In this document: one piece after another, positions 1 to 7,885 of the stretch
Position numbering within the stretch: position 1 is the first letter of the stretch
How the letters are laid out: each line of letters starts with the position of its first letter
Assembly (NCBI GenBank): GCA_002392545.1
Contig: DGHF01000222.1
Span: 1 to 38,918, forward strand
Length of the DNA: 38,918 nucleotides
From: Ruminococcus sp. UBA3855
GTDB lineage: Bacteria > Bacillota > Clostridia > Oscillospirales > Ruminococcaceae
Direction of reading: 5' to 3'
Position numbers and translations under genes: made by a program
The notes under the pieces: model-generated
The model's input: only the letters and a program-made list of their open reading frames with translations
Databases searched by the model: none
What the model was told of the DNA's origin: nothing

Positions 1-228
1 TATTTCATTTCGGGAGCTGTTCACTTGTTTGACAGCATGGTGAAAAATGGAATGAGTACGGATTTAGTCAAAGTTCCGGAAAGTTCCATTCTGACCGCTG
101 TCACAGAGGGCAATACTAAGAAAGTCGCTGAAATTCTCCGAAAAGAAGCGGAAGATTTGGCGAAACGTTTTGACAAAAGAAACGGAACGAATGATTTCAC
201 TGACTGGCTTAATGTTCTTGACGATTGA
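1..228 (+). CDS. 3' end of a gene of unknown function (5' truncated)
   Basis: The frame is open from the first base to a TGA at 226-228, giving 75 visible residues. I do not recognise it. The visible part is mostly charged helix with many Lys/Glu and ends in an acidic tail, with no membrane segment or catalytic motif. A TTG at 25 is preceded by GGGAG at a suitable distance, so a very short 67-aa protein starting there is possible, but the open frame upstream makes a truncated longer gene equally likely. The 788-aa gene starts 16 bases downstream with its ribosome binding site directly after this stop, so the two are probably co-transcribed. Confidence 0.55.
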   Translation, partial: YFISGAVHLFDSMVKNGMSTDLVKVPESSILTAVTEGNTKKVAEILRKEAEDLAKRFDKRNGTNDFTDWLNVLDD

Positions 229-244
229 AAGGAGCGTATGACAA

Positions 245-2611
245 ATGTTTGATGCAAACCAATATCTTGAAAAAATCCGTGAAATGGAACACGGCACAGG
301 TCGCCTTGATGCGCTGGCAGATGCTATCAGAGAGGCGGACAACGCAAGCGCACACAGCTGGAGAATTTATTTCCGTTATCAGTTCATTCAGGAATCTGTT
401 TTTCATGACGACTGTTTCAAGGCGATTATCCGTTTTCCGGAATTGTTGCAGATTTACGACGAACACCCCGAATTACAGGATGAATACGAAGAAGATATGA
501 TGATAGCTTTCAAGTGGATTTTGGAAAATTCGTTTGATTTCTACCAGATTTCCAAAGCCGAAATTGAAAAATATTTCGAGGAATTCAAGAAACGCTGTCA
601 GAAATGTGATGTTTCTCTGAGAGTTTACCACATGAAACGGACAAAATACCTGCTGAAAGTCAACATGGAAGAAGCGCAGAAAGAATACAAGCTTTTCCAC
701 CGCATTCCCCGTGACCGTTTCTGTGACTGTTTAGCCTGTGAAATGAATTTTGACATGTATGTATCTCTGAAACTGGACGACGAGAAACAAGCCCTTGAAA
801 TTGCACAGCCCATCTTGAGAGGTGAGCGCAGATGTGCAGAAATTCCGCATTGCACCTATGGACATTTGTGTGATTATTACCTGTATCATGACAATTTGGA
901 TGAAGCAAGTTATTATGGAAATCTCTGCGAACGCTACACAGACGGAAAACCGGAATTTCTGGGGCAGACCGGCACATTGTTGGAGCTGTACAGCGCAACT
1001 GACATTAGTCACGGCTGGAAATTATTTAAACAGACAGTCGCTGATTTTGTTTCCTGTAAAAATCCATCCATGCGGTTGGAGTATGCGAGGGGGGCATACC
1101 GTCTCATGAAAGTGATGGTGAAATTGGAAAAAATTACAAATGGTGACGGCTATACCCAATCCAAAGCCGTGATGGTTCTCCCCATCAAGCCCACGGACAA
1201 GGGAATTGCATTTTCGGAACTGCAAGATTATTTCTACAATATCACAAAAGAACAGTCTGAACTTCTCGACAAGCGCAATGAAAGCACCTACTATATGGAC
1301 ATTCTCAACAAGAAATTCCCTGAAATCGATTTCGAAGAAGCACAAGCCGAAGCTGAAAACCCTGATACAGAAAAACCAGCCAAAAAGACCACTCATGGAT
1401 TGATTGCAAAATCTCCCTCCATGATTGCCGTCGTGCTGAAAGAACATTGCACTCCGTCCCTCTCTGACCTTGAAAAGAGAATCCGTGAGAACGTCCCCGA
1501 AGATTACAAGCTGATGACCGCCCTTGAAGAAGATGAAACGCTGTTTATTTCCCTTGAACATTGCGGAAAACTGGTAGAACTGCAAATGAAAATGCTCGTG
1601 ACAGATGAAAATTACAAAATTGAAGCGAGACCTGTTGCATTTCTGGAAAGAGAAACTTTTGAAAAAATGCTGGAATCTCCTCTGAAATACGTTGCACGTT
1701 TTGAAATTGACGGCGAACCCATATTCTTCTATCATCAAATCATGAAAATTTTCTCGGTATTGTTCCCTGAAATGGTTGGTATCATTGACCTTGTGACACA
1801 GCATGCCTATCCGGAAAACTGGGTTCGTTTCGCTGGGGAATATCCCGAAGCCATTGCACCGAGTGACCTTTTTGGTCTGTATCTCGCAGGTGACAGCGAA
1901 CAAGATACCGTCTGGATGACCACACTCGGCATGAATTGTCTTGGTATGCGTGAACTGGAAATGTACGGCTCAGATACGAAAAATTATACAACATTCGCCG
2001 ATATGCTGGACGAAATCGCAAGCCAGTGCGTTGACAGAAACATGATAGCAGATATGGGCGAACCCATTGCAGAATGTGCCTGCGGTGAAGAAAAATATTC
2101 TTTCACTTGGTCAAATACATCTGTCAATGAGGATTCTTCCCAAAATCTGGATAACAATCTCAGTGGTGTTATCCTCTTAATGACGGATGAGGGCAATATC
2201 TTACCGCCGGAATTTGAGTATTTCGCCGACCCTGACCAGATTGATTATCCCAGAAACCGCAAGAATTTCCACAAAAGAATTGACCTCGCAAAAAAGACTT
2301 TCGACACCATGAAAAAAGCCATCGAAGAAAAGCCATTTGATGAGGCATCCGTCCGGATTGCCATTGAACTTGACGAGGACACCGCCGAAGAATACGATTA
2401 CAGCATTGAATTATTGTGGGCGGACGTTGACAGAGTGGAAAATGGCAAGGTCTTTGCGAAATTTGCAGAAACTGCCGAAACTCTCCCCGATATTCACGAA
2501 GGCGACGAAATTGAAGTCACCCCCGATAATCTCACCGGATGGATTGTCCATTTCGAGGACTTAGAACAGTCCGTAACAGAAACATTGGCTTATTTGCTCT
2601 GGAAGGAGTGA
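245..2611 (+). CDS. Large cytosolic protein; DUF4026/DUF2314-like C-terminal half
   Basis: A 788-aa protein with no signal peptide or membrane segment. The ATG at 245 follows AAAGGAG (228-234); an ATG at 238 hits a stop after four codons and is ruled out. Residues about 1-330 are helical and rich in Tyr, Cys and Glu, resembling TPR-like helical repeats. A Lys/Glu linker around 370-390 leads to an alpha/beta region that resembles DUF4026. The last roughly 75 residues, ending in a GDEIEVTP...GWIVHFED pattern, resemble DUF2314 (Gly-Asp then a Trp near the end). These family names are from memory of the pattern and are tentative. Such proteins are often seen as accessory or immunity-type neighbours, but nothing here proves a role. 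It forms an operon with the flanking genes. Confidence 0.75.
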   Translation: MFDANQYLEKIREMEHGTGRLDALADAIREADNASAHSWRIYFRYQFIQESVFHDDCFKAIIRFPELLQIYDEHPELQDEYEEDMMIAFKWILENSFDFYQISKAEIEKYFEEFKKRCQKCDVSLRVYHMKRTKYLLKVNMEEAQKEYKLFHRIPRDRFCDCLACEMNFDMYVSLKLDDEKQALEIAQPILRGERRCAEIPHCTYGHLCDYYLYHDNLDEASYYGNLCERYTDGKPEFLGQTGTLLELYSATDISHGWKLFKQTVADFVSCKNPSMRLEYARGAYRLMKVMVKLEKITNGDGYTQSKAVMVLPIKPTDKGIAFSELQDYFYNITKEQSELLDKRNESTYYMDILNKKFPEIDFEEAQAEAENPDTEKPAKKTTHGLIAKSPSMIAVVLKEHCTPSLSDLEKRIRENVPEDYKLMTALEEDETLFISLEHCGKLVELQMKMLVTDENYKIEARPVAFLERETFEKMLESPLKYVARFEIDGEPIFFYHQIMKIFSVLFPEMVGIIDLVTQHAYPENWVRFAGEYPEAIAPSDLFGLYLAGDSEQDTVWMTTLGMNCLGMRELEMYGSDTKNYTTFADMLDEIASQCVDRNMIADMGEPIAECACGEEKYSFTWSNTSVNEDSSQNLDNNLSGVILLMTDEGNILPPEFEYFADPDQIDYPRNRKNFHKRIDLAKKTFDTMKKAIEEKPFDEASVRIAIELDEDTAEEYDYSIELLWADVDRVENGKVFAKFAETAETLPDIHEGDEIEVTPDNLTGWIVHFEDLEQSVTETLAYLLWKE

Positions 2612-2617
2612 TTTTTC

Positions 2618-3055
2618 ATGAACAACATGAAAAGAATGATTTGGGTTGCTGTGGCAATGCTTATCATGATTGGGATTATGGGCTTTGGATTGCACACGCT
2701 TAACAAAATTACAGAGGTCAACAAGGAAAGACGGGAAAAAGACAGGGGTGAGGCGATTGTTGCCAGAATCCTCGAAACAACCGCTACTACCAGCGTATGG
2801 GATAAACTGCGTGCAAAACAGAACGCTCAAAATGAAGCCACTCAGGCACAGAAGGAGAACAGCGAAGGCGGAAATGCCGTTGTACAGACCGACGAAAACG
2901 GAAACGCCATTGTTCAGGATATGGGAGACGGAAATATTGTCCTGCAAACTGAAATTGTTCCCCCAAATGACGGAAATCAGGACTCCCCCATGGAAGCCGT
3001 GCCCGATTCCCCTCAGGAAGATTTTACAACAGTCGCTGTGCCGATTGTGGAATGA
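2618..3055 (+). CDS. Single-pass membrane-anchored protein, unknown function
   Basis: A 145-aa protein starting at ATG 2618, with GGAG overlapping the stop codon of the preceding gene. Residues about 5-25 form one hydrophobic segment after two positive charges, so it is probably an N-in/C-out anchor or uncleaved signal. The remainder is a low-complexity extracellular tail rich in Asn, Gln, Glu, Val and Pro. It includes a short near-repeat, an NGNAIVQ-type segment followed by a GNIVLQ-type one. No Cys lipobox, no enzyme motif and no recognisable family. Tight spacing on both sides places it in the same transcript as the 788-aa protein and the downstream microprotein. Confidence 0.7.
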   Translation: MNNMKRMIWVAVAMLIMIGIMGFGLHTLNKITEVNKERREKDRGEAIVARILETTATTSVWDKLRAKQNAQNEATQAQKENSEGGNAVVQTDENGNAIVQDMGDGNIVLQTEIVPPNDGNQDSPMEAVPDSPQEDFTTVAVPIVE

Positions 3056-3072
3056 TGAAAAGGAGTGATAAC

Positions 3073-3168
3073 ATGAAACCCAAAAAGAGCATGGGCGCAA
3101 GAATTCTTGTACTTGTCGTGGCAGTTGCAATGCTGTTAGGATTTATTGTGCTTCCGCTGTTTCAGTAA
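3073..3168 (+). CDS. 31-aa membrane microprotein
   Basis: A short frame starting at ATG 3073, preceded by AAAAGGAG at 3058-3065 with a 7-base spacer, and ending at TAA 3166-3168. It encodes 31 residues: a basic start (MKPKKSMGAR) and one hydrophobic helix (ILVLVVAVAMLLGF...) running to the C-terminus. The strong ribosome binding site, the position 17 bases after the previous stop, and the terminator right after it support a real gene. It may help anchor or stabilise the neighbouring single-pass protein, but that is inference. It could also be a short leader-like peptide. Confidence 0.6.
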   Translation: MKPKKSMGARILVLVVAVAMLLGFIVLPLFQ

Positions 3169-3177
3169 TACATTAAC

Positions 3178-3208
3178 AAAAACAGCCCCCGAAATGGGGG
3201 CTTTTTTT
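3178..3208. terminator. Bidirectional rho-independent terminator
   Basis: Stem GCCCCC (3185-3190) / GGGGGC (3196-3201) with loop GAAAT, flanked by an A-run on the left and seven T on the right. It ends the plus-strand operon and, read in reverse, the minus-strand anti-sigma gene whose stop codon lies at 3207-3209. Confidence 0.9.
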
Positions 3209-5012
3209 AGTCGTCAAGATTGAGTTTGTCAATGATGGAGAGAATGGTTTCATCCGATTTGAGACTGCTGTAACCAGTGATATTAGCAACTGCTACATCT
3301 CTGCCAACTTGCCATTGAACAACTCTGTCAGGGGTATCGAGTGCAATGCTGATTTGTTTTTGTTCGTCTCCGTCAATTGTCCAGATGGTGAGAATCCTGC
3401 CTTCTGTTTTATTAAATTCCTCTGTGATGTCATCTTCCACGAAATCTCTGGAGGATGGTGCATTCCATTCGGCTTCATTGATTTTTTCGCAGATGAAGGC
3501 TTTTTCCTCGTCTGTCAAATCCAGTTCACAATCAAAATTATCATGGTTGTAGGTGACACTAAAAATTTTTTCCGCATCAAGGGGGATAAATTCAGGCTTG
3601 TAATTGAGTTGTGCTTCTGCGGATGCTCTCATTTGGGATTCAAATTCTTCTGGTGTTTTGCTGAGTAAAATGTGGTAAATTATATAGGAAAAATAGCCTG
3701 CTTCGCCGGAATAGTTCTCTCTGTTCACTAATGCCATTGACTGCAAATTTAAATCATACTCTTCATTGATACGGTCTGCAATTTCCTGATATGCCGACAA
3801 ATCAACATGAGTTTCGGTGTAGTCGTCAACGGCATTCCAGACGGCATTGAAACGGTTTTCTGGTTCGGACATTTCGCACGGAATGAGGTTTTCCACAAAA
3901 TATTCTTGTGGCAAATCAAGGGCGGAATTTAAAGCGGTGACAATGTCGTCAGAAATGCGGAACGTTCTTTCTTTTTGGTGCACTTTCATAATGGCAATCT
4001 GGTTCAATGGATAGAACGTCACGGAGAAACAGCCTTGATTTATTCGGTATACATACATTGTAATACCTTCTCCATCAGGAATGACAGAATCCGTTGTGAT
4101 TTCTTCCCATGTGCCTTGTTCGAATGCATCCGACAACGATTGTAAATTCTCGTCAGGAATGTGAAACAGGTTCGGGGCATAGGCGGTATTGGTGAACACA
4201 ATCAATTTGCCGTTTCCGGTGTAGTCCTCGTTCAGAATATTGAAAAACGGCGTGGAGCGGTGATTTTTTTCACGCTGGAAAAGGTAGTCCATGATTTCAA
4301 CAGAATCAGCCTCATGAATAGTTTTTCCGTCAGGGATGGGAATTTTGGTTTCTATCGTGTGGGTCATGTTGGTGAGATGCTGATAGAAAAATTCAATATC
4401 CGTTCCCCAGTAATAGGTTTGTTCCAATTCAGGGAACGACTGCACGATTGTGCCATTATCAAAGAAGTATACAATACTTTTCACATCGTTGTACAGAACA
4501 TACATTTGAAATTGAAATCCCCCCAAGAATTGATTTTGTTTTTGATTAAATAAAGTCCATTCAGGGGAAGTTTCCTTGATATAACCGGCTAATTTGGCTT
4601 GATTTTCGGCGGAGATGGTGTAACAGTCCGAACCGCTTTGTTCGGTGAGAAAATATAACTCTGCTTGTGTCAAGTCCATGCTGGGAAGTAAGGGCAATAC
4701 CGTTGTGTGTGTGTCAGTAATTTCTTGCTGTGGCTGAATGTCTGTGATTGGTTCGATTTTGTGCAGATTGATTTCATGAATGGTGAATACTCCAATTCCC
4801 ATGACGGCACACGCACACAAACTGACGATAATCGGCATCCAGCTCCTTTTCATGGGGGCAGGGGTAGCGGTAAATTCTTCCTCGTTGCCCTCAAAGGAAA
4901 GCTGACGATATTTTTCCACGCTTTTTTCATACATTCGCTTGTAAGCGGATTGGGGGAGATATTCTGTCAAATGTTCCTGCATTGACAGGCTGATGATTTT
5001 TTTCTTTTTCAT
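3207..5012 (-). CDS. Membrane protein, probable anti-sigma factor partner of the ECF sigma factor
   Basis: A 601-aa protein. I chose the ATG at 5010-5012 because GGAGGTG (minus strand, 5018-5024) lies just upstream; a GTG at 5081 would extend it by 23 residues into the sigma gene without a good site. The first roughly 55 residues are cytosolic and basic/helical. One membrane segment follows (about 57-76, starting MPIIVSLCACAVM), then about 520 extracellular residues rich in Asp, Glu, Tyr and Thr without a known enzyme motif. The start lies 2 bases after the sigma stop codon, so the genes are translationally coupled. A single-pass protein directly downstream of an ECF sigma gene is the classic anti-sigma arrangement. 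No RsgI or zinc anti-sigma motif is visible, so the role rests on context. The exterior part may be the sensor. Confidence 0.7.
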   Translation of the reverse strand: MKKKKIISLSMQEHLTEYLPQSAYKRMYEKSVEKYRQLSFEGNEEEFTATPAPMKRSWMPIIVSLCACAVMGIGVFTIHEINLHKIEPITDIQPQQEITDTHTTVLPLLPSMDLTQAELYFLTEQSGSDCYTISAENQAKLAGYIKETSPEWTLFNQKQNQFLGGFQFQMYVLYNDVKSIVYFFDNGTIVQSFPELEQTYYWGTDIEFFYQHLTNMTHTIETKIPIPDGKTIHEADSVEIMDYLFQREKNHRSTPFFNILNEDYTGNGKLIVFTNTAYAPNLFHIPDENLQSLSDAFEQGTWEEITTDSVIPDGEGITMYVYRINQGCFSVTFYPLNQIAIMKVHQKERTFRISDDIVTALNSALDLPQEYFVENLIPCEMSEPENRFNAVWNAVDDYTETHVDLSAYQEIADRINEEYDLNLQSMALVNRENYSGEAGYFSYIIYHILLSKTPEEFESQMRASAEAQLNYKPEFIPLDAEKIFSVTYNHDNFDCELDLTDEEKAFICEKINEAEWNAPSSRDFVEDDITEEFNKTEGRILTIWTIDGDEQKQISIALDTPDRVVQWQVGRDVAVANITGYSSLKSDETILSIIDKLNLDD

Positions 5013-5014
5013 GG

Positions 5015-5581
5015 TTACACCTCCATAGTAATGCCAGATTGTTCCAATTTTTTCCGGAGCTGTTTCAATGCCCGACTGCACCGCATCCGCACGGCGACAG
5101 CGGATAGATTGAGATTTTTAGCGATTTCCCTTGATGAATAGCCGAAATAATACCGCTGTAAAATAATAGTGGTATCTGGTTCTCCCAAGTCCTTGACGGC
5201 TTGCAAAACCATCCGATTTTGTGCGGATTGTTCGGCATTTTGTACAATATCAATTCCGGAGTCCATTTCTCCAATTTCATCCATTGAAATGGTATTTCCC
5301 TGATTTCTGGAGAGAATGCGGAACATATCAACAGCTTTCCGGTTGGCAATCGTTGAAATATATCCTTTCAAATCTCCGTCATACTCCGAATGTGTATCAT
5401 AATGACGGAAAATTTCGGCGAATACATCGCTCACACATTCTTCCACGTCTTCCATGCTTGCGACGTTCTGCAATTTCCGGAATACAATGGTATAGACGTA
5501 TGGGAAATATTCATGAAATAATTCCTGATGCCCGTCATTGGGTGAACGTTTCAACAGTTCTCTTAATTCTGAATCCGTCAT
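5015..5581 (-). CDS. ECF-family RNA polymerase sigma factor
   Basis: A 188-aa protein of normal length for an ECF sigma factor. Residues about 20-90 match region 2: HEYFPYVYTIVFRKL, then an acidic EDVEECVSDVFAEIF core and KGYISTIANRKAVD. Residues about 130-180 match region 4: a QRYYFGYSSREIAKNLNLS helix-turn-helix followed by VRMRCSRALKQLRKKL for -35 recognition. The start ATG at 5579-5581 follows AAAGGGGGA. It should direct RNA polymerase to a small regulon in response to a signal relayed by the membrane protein encoded 2 bases downstream. A possible self-recognised promoter lies at 5605-5634. The regulon cannot be told from this window. Confidence 0.92.
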   Translation of the reverse strand: MTDSELRELLKRSPNDGHQELFHEYFPYVYTIVFRKLQNVASMEDVEECVSDVFAEIFRHYDTHSEYDGDLKGYISTIANRKAVDMFRILSRNQGNTISMDEIGEMDSGIDIVQNAEQSAQNRMVLQAVKDLGEPDTTIILQRYYFGYSSREIAKNLNLSAVAVRMRCSRALKQLRKKLEQSGITMEV

Positions 5582-5604
5582 GATGGATTCCCCCTTTCAC
5601 TGAC

Positions 5605-5634
5605 TATACTCGAAAAGCATCATGAAAGTGTAAC
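5605..5634 (-). promoter_or_regulatory. Possible ECF-type promoter of the sigma/anti-sigma operon
   Basis: On the minus strand a GTTACA element (5634-5629) followed by CTTTC is separated by 16 bases from CGAGTATA (5612-5605). The spacing and the CG before the -10 are like ECF promoters and unlike the TTGACA/TATAAT promoters elsewhere in this window. It lies between the upstream terminator and the sigma start codon, so autoregulation is plausible. Confidence 0.45.
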
Positions 5635-5663
5635 AAAAAAAGCGCAGACAATCTGCGCTTTTT
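5635..5663 (-). terminator. Rho-independent terminator after the 128-aa gene
   Basis: Perfect 7-bp stem, GCGCAGA (5642-5648) / TCTGCGC (5652-5658), with loop CAA. On the minus strand it is followed by a run of seven T. It isolates the sigma operon from the gene upstream. Confidence 0.88.
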
Positions 5664-5669
5664 GATTCG

Positions 5670-6056
5670 TCAAATGAGATGCTTCCCGACTTTGAATGCA
5701 AGTTCCAGCAAAAGGGGTAAATCGTCATGAATGCCATTTCGAATGGCAATTGCTGCGCAATAGTGCGCCACTTTTGAGCGTTTTTTAGAGTCGCTCAATT
5801 CATTGGAGTACCATTTTTCCTGAACCTTGTCAATTAGGTGGTCGGTATGATAGGCGGTGGCACGGAATGCGGTTTTGGGTGTGATAGTTTGCAGGAAATT
5901 TCGCATTGCAATTGCAGCAGCAATTTTAGCAGACTGTTTCTTATTTCCTTTTTCTTTTATCAGCATTTTAACAAGTTCAGCAGTGTGATAATTTTTGAAG
6001 TAGTTGAAAGTATCCTTGTTTCTGTCGATGACATCTTTGTATTTATCCAAATCCAT
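5670..6056 (-). CDS. Small soluble protein with an internal duplication, unknown function
   Basis: A 128-aa protein starting at ATG 6054-6056 behind GAGGAG. I do not recognise a family. It is Lys-rich, helical and lacks membrane segments. The motif AAIA[MI]RN occurs twice, at residues 47-53 and 101-107, each time preceded by a KK/S-K basic segment, so the protein looks like two related helical units about 54 residues apart. It has its own terminator downstream and a terminator upstream (after enolase), so it is either monocistronic or expressed by readthrough from enolase. The Lys-rich helices could bind nucleic acid, but this is a guess. Confidence 0.65.
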   Translation of the reverse strand: MDLDKYKDVIDRNKDTFNYFKNYHTAELVKMLIKEKGNKKQSAKIAAAIAMRNFLQTITPKTAFRATAYHTDHLIDKVQEKWYSNELSDSKKRSKVAHYCAAIAIRNGIHDDLPLLLELAFKVGKHLI

Positions 6057-6077
6057 TTTTGAATCTCCTCATTTTAA

Positions 6078-6110
6078 GAAAACCGTGCAGAAACTGAATC
6101 CTGCACGGTT
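6078..6110 (-). terminator. Terminator after enolase
   Basis: Inverted repeat AACCGTGCAG (6081-6090) / CTGCACGGTT (6101-6110), 10 bp with a 10-base loop. On the minus strand it is followed by TTCTTAAAAT, a weak T-rich tail, so some readthrough into the next gene is possible. Confidence 0.7.
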
Positions 6111-6134
6111 TGGAATTATTGCATTTTCAGGGGA

Positions 6135-7436
6135 TTAGTCCTGCTGTACATGGAATGCGCCCATCTGCGGATAGCAAGCAGATGCACCGAGTTCCTCTTC
6201 GATTCTCAGAAGCTGATTGTACTTTGCAACACGCTCAGAACGGCTGGGAGCACCGGTCTTAATCTGGCAGGTGTTCAGAGCAACAGCGAGGTCTGCAATG
6301 GTAGTATCAGCAGTTTCGCCGGAACGATGAGAAGAAATTGCAGTGTAGCCTGCATCGTGAGCCATCTTGATAGCTTCCAGAGTTTCGGAAACAGAACCAA
6401 TCTGGTTGAGCTTGATGAGAATGGAGTTACCTGCGCCGAGCTTGATACCCTTAGCAAGTCTCTTGGTGTTAGTAACAAACAGGTCGTCACCAACCAGCTG
6501 AACCTTCTTGCCGAGTCTTTCGGTCATCTTCTGCCAGCCTTCCCAGTCTTCTTCGTCCAGACCGTCTTCAATGGAGATAATCGGGTACTTGTCTACCAGC
6601 TTTTCCCAGTGGTCAATGAGTTCATCAGAAGTGAATTCCTTACCGGATTTCGGCTGCTTGTAGAAGCCCTTACCCTTTTCGCTCTTCCATTCAGAGGATG
6701 CAGCGTCCATGGCAATCTTGAAATCCTTACCCGGTTCGAAACCAGCAGCCTTGATAGCTTCCAGAATCTTTTCAATAGCATCTTCATCACTCTTGAGCTG
6801 ATTCGGAGCAAAACCGCCCTCGTCACCAACAGCGGTAACGTCGCCCATTTCCTTGATGAGAGCCTTCAGGCTGTGGAATACTTCTGCGCACCATCTCAGA
6901 GCTTCCTTGAAAGAGGGAGCACCGACAGGCATAATCATGAATTCCTGTGTATCAACAGCACTGTCAGCGTGTGCACCGCCGTTGAGAATGTTCATCATCG
7001 GAACAGGGAGCTTTGTGCCCTGAACACCGCCGAGAAATCTGTACAGCGGAATGCCGAGGCTTGTAGCAGCTGCTCTTGCGGTTGCAATGGAAACAGCCAG
7101 AATTGCATTTGCACCGAGGTTGGACTTTGTTTCTGTGCCGTCAGCCTTAATCATAGCTGCATCAACTGCGTAGATGTCAGAAGCATCAAGACCTGTGATA
7201 GCTTCCTTGATAGCAGTATTGATGTTTTCAACAGCCTTCTGAACGCCCTTACCCAGATAACGGCTCTTGTCACCGTCACGGAGTTCGAGTGCTTCAAATT
7301 CGCCGGTAGATGCACCGGAAGGAGCTGTGCCTCTTGCAACAGTACCGTCTTCGAGGGTGATTTCAGCCTCAACAGTGGGGTTGCCTCTGGAATCGAGAAT
7401 CTCACGACCATAGACATTTACAATTTTCATGCTCAT
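6135..7436 (-). CDS. eno: Enolase (phosphopyruvate hydratase)
   Basis: A 433-aa protein of the usual enolase length, converting 2-phosphoglycerate to phosphoenolpyruvate in glycolysis. Recognisable elements are the start IVNVYGREILDSRGNPTVE, the APSGASTGEFEALELRDGD loop, the VGDEGGFAPN segment with its catalytic Glu, the metal ligands in MDAASSEW, SIEDGLDEEDWEGW and LVGDDLFVTN, the catalytic Lys in ILIKLNQIG, and SHRSGETADT. All look intact. The first ATG is preferred because AAGGAAG sits 8 bases upstream; a second ATG is two codons in. A consensus promoter lies at 7506-7534 and a terminator follows the gene, so it is probably transcribed alone. It is a cytosolic housekeeping enzyme. Confidence 0.98.
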   Translation of the reverse strand: MSMKIVNVYGREILDSRGNPTVEAEITLEDGTVARGTAPSGASTGEFEALELRDGDKSRYLGKGVQKAVENINTAIKEAITGLDASDIYAVDAAMIKADGTETKSNLGANAILAVSIATARAAATSLGIPLYRFLGGVQGTKLPVPMMNILNGGAHADSAVDTQEFMIMPVGAPSFKEALRWCAEVFHSLKALIKEMGDVTAVGDEGGFAPNQLKSDEDAIEKILEAIKAAGFEPGKDFKIAMDAASSEWKSEKGKGFYKQPKSGKEFTSDELIDHWEKLVDKYPIISIEDGLDEEDWEGWQKMTERLGKKVQLVGDDLFVTNTKRLAKGIKLGAGNSILIKLNQIGSVSETLEAIKMAHDAGYTAISSHRSGETADTTIADLAVALNTCQIKTGAPSRSERVAKYNQLLRIEEELGASACYPQMGAFHVQQD

Positions 7437-7505
7437 TGGGATTACTTCCTTTCTTTGTGCAGGTTGATACCTGCCTGATGTTGGGTTAATTTGCTAACCG
7501 TAATT

Positions 7506-7534
7506 ATTATACCACATTGTAATTGTTTTGTCAA
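7506..7534 (-). promoter_or_regulatory. Sigma-A promoter for eno
   Basis: Perfect consensus on the minus strand: TTGACA (7534-7529), 17-base spacer, TATAAT (7511-7506), about 70 bases upstream of the eno start. The strength fits a highly expressed glycolytic gene. Confidence 0.92.
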
Positions 7535-7733
7535 TATGTTTATGAATTTTTTACAAATTCCCCCATATCATCAATGGGGAATCCGGCAAAATATCCGGAA
7601 AAACTGAATTTTCCAAAAAAGTTAGATTACTTTCACATTTGTGCATTTTATACAATTGTGCACATATCAATTATTTGATATTGGCTAAAATTTGTGAAAT
7701 CCTATAAAAAATAGACTTCTTTTAAATTTGTTA

Positions 7734-7762
7734 TTGATTTATTTTCCAAAGTGTGTTATACT
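7734..7762 (+). promoter_or_regulatory. Sigma-A promoter for the GH9 gene
   Basis: TTGATT (7734-7739), 17-base spacer, TATACT (7757-7762). It leaves a leader of about 115 bases before the ATG at 7886, where GAGAGGAAG forms the ribosome binding site. Confidence 0.75.
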
Positions 7763-7885
7763 AAAATTGTAAATGTGAATGTTCTGTGAAGAAAAGCAGA
7801 ATATTTCACAAAAGCAGAATTTCTGGTCACTGCGTAAGCCGGATTTCTGTAAAATGTATTTTATTTCAGAGAGGAAGTAATTATC

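Larger units (their letters stand above)
7437..7885. other. 449-base divergent intergenic region between eno and the GH9 gene
   Basis: Very A+T-rich. It holds the eno promoter (minus, 7506-7534) and the GH9 promoter (plus, 7734-7762). Between them are an inverted repeat with ATTCCCC/GGGGAAT arms around 7557-7582, and TTGTGCA at 7639-7645 and 7656-7662, the second inside the palindrome TGTGCACA (7657-7664). The GH9 leader is about 115 bases and contains the repeated word AAAAGCAGAAT. No ORF or tRNA is convincing here. Confidence 0.6.

Noticed and set aside
1022..1903. Open frame of 293 codons on the minus strand inside the 788-aa gene
   Set aside because: Phe/His-rich translation typical of an antisense shadow; the plus-strand gene has a proper start and operon context.
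6150..7478. Open frame of 442 codons on the plus strand opposite enolase
   Set aside because: It is a mirror of the strongly biased enolase coding sequence, Cys/Ser-rich, without a ribosome binding site; enolase is certain on the other strand.
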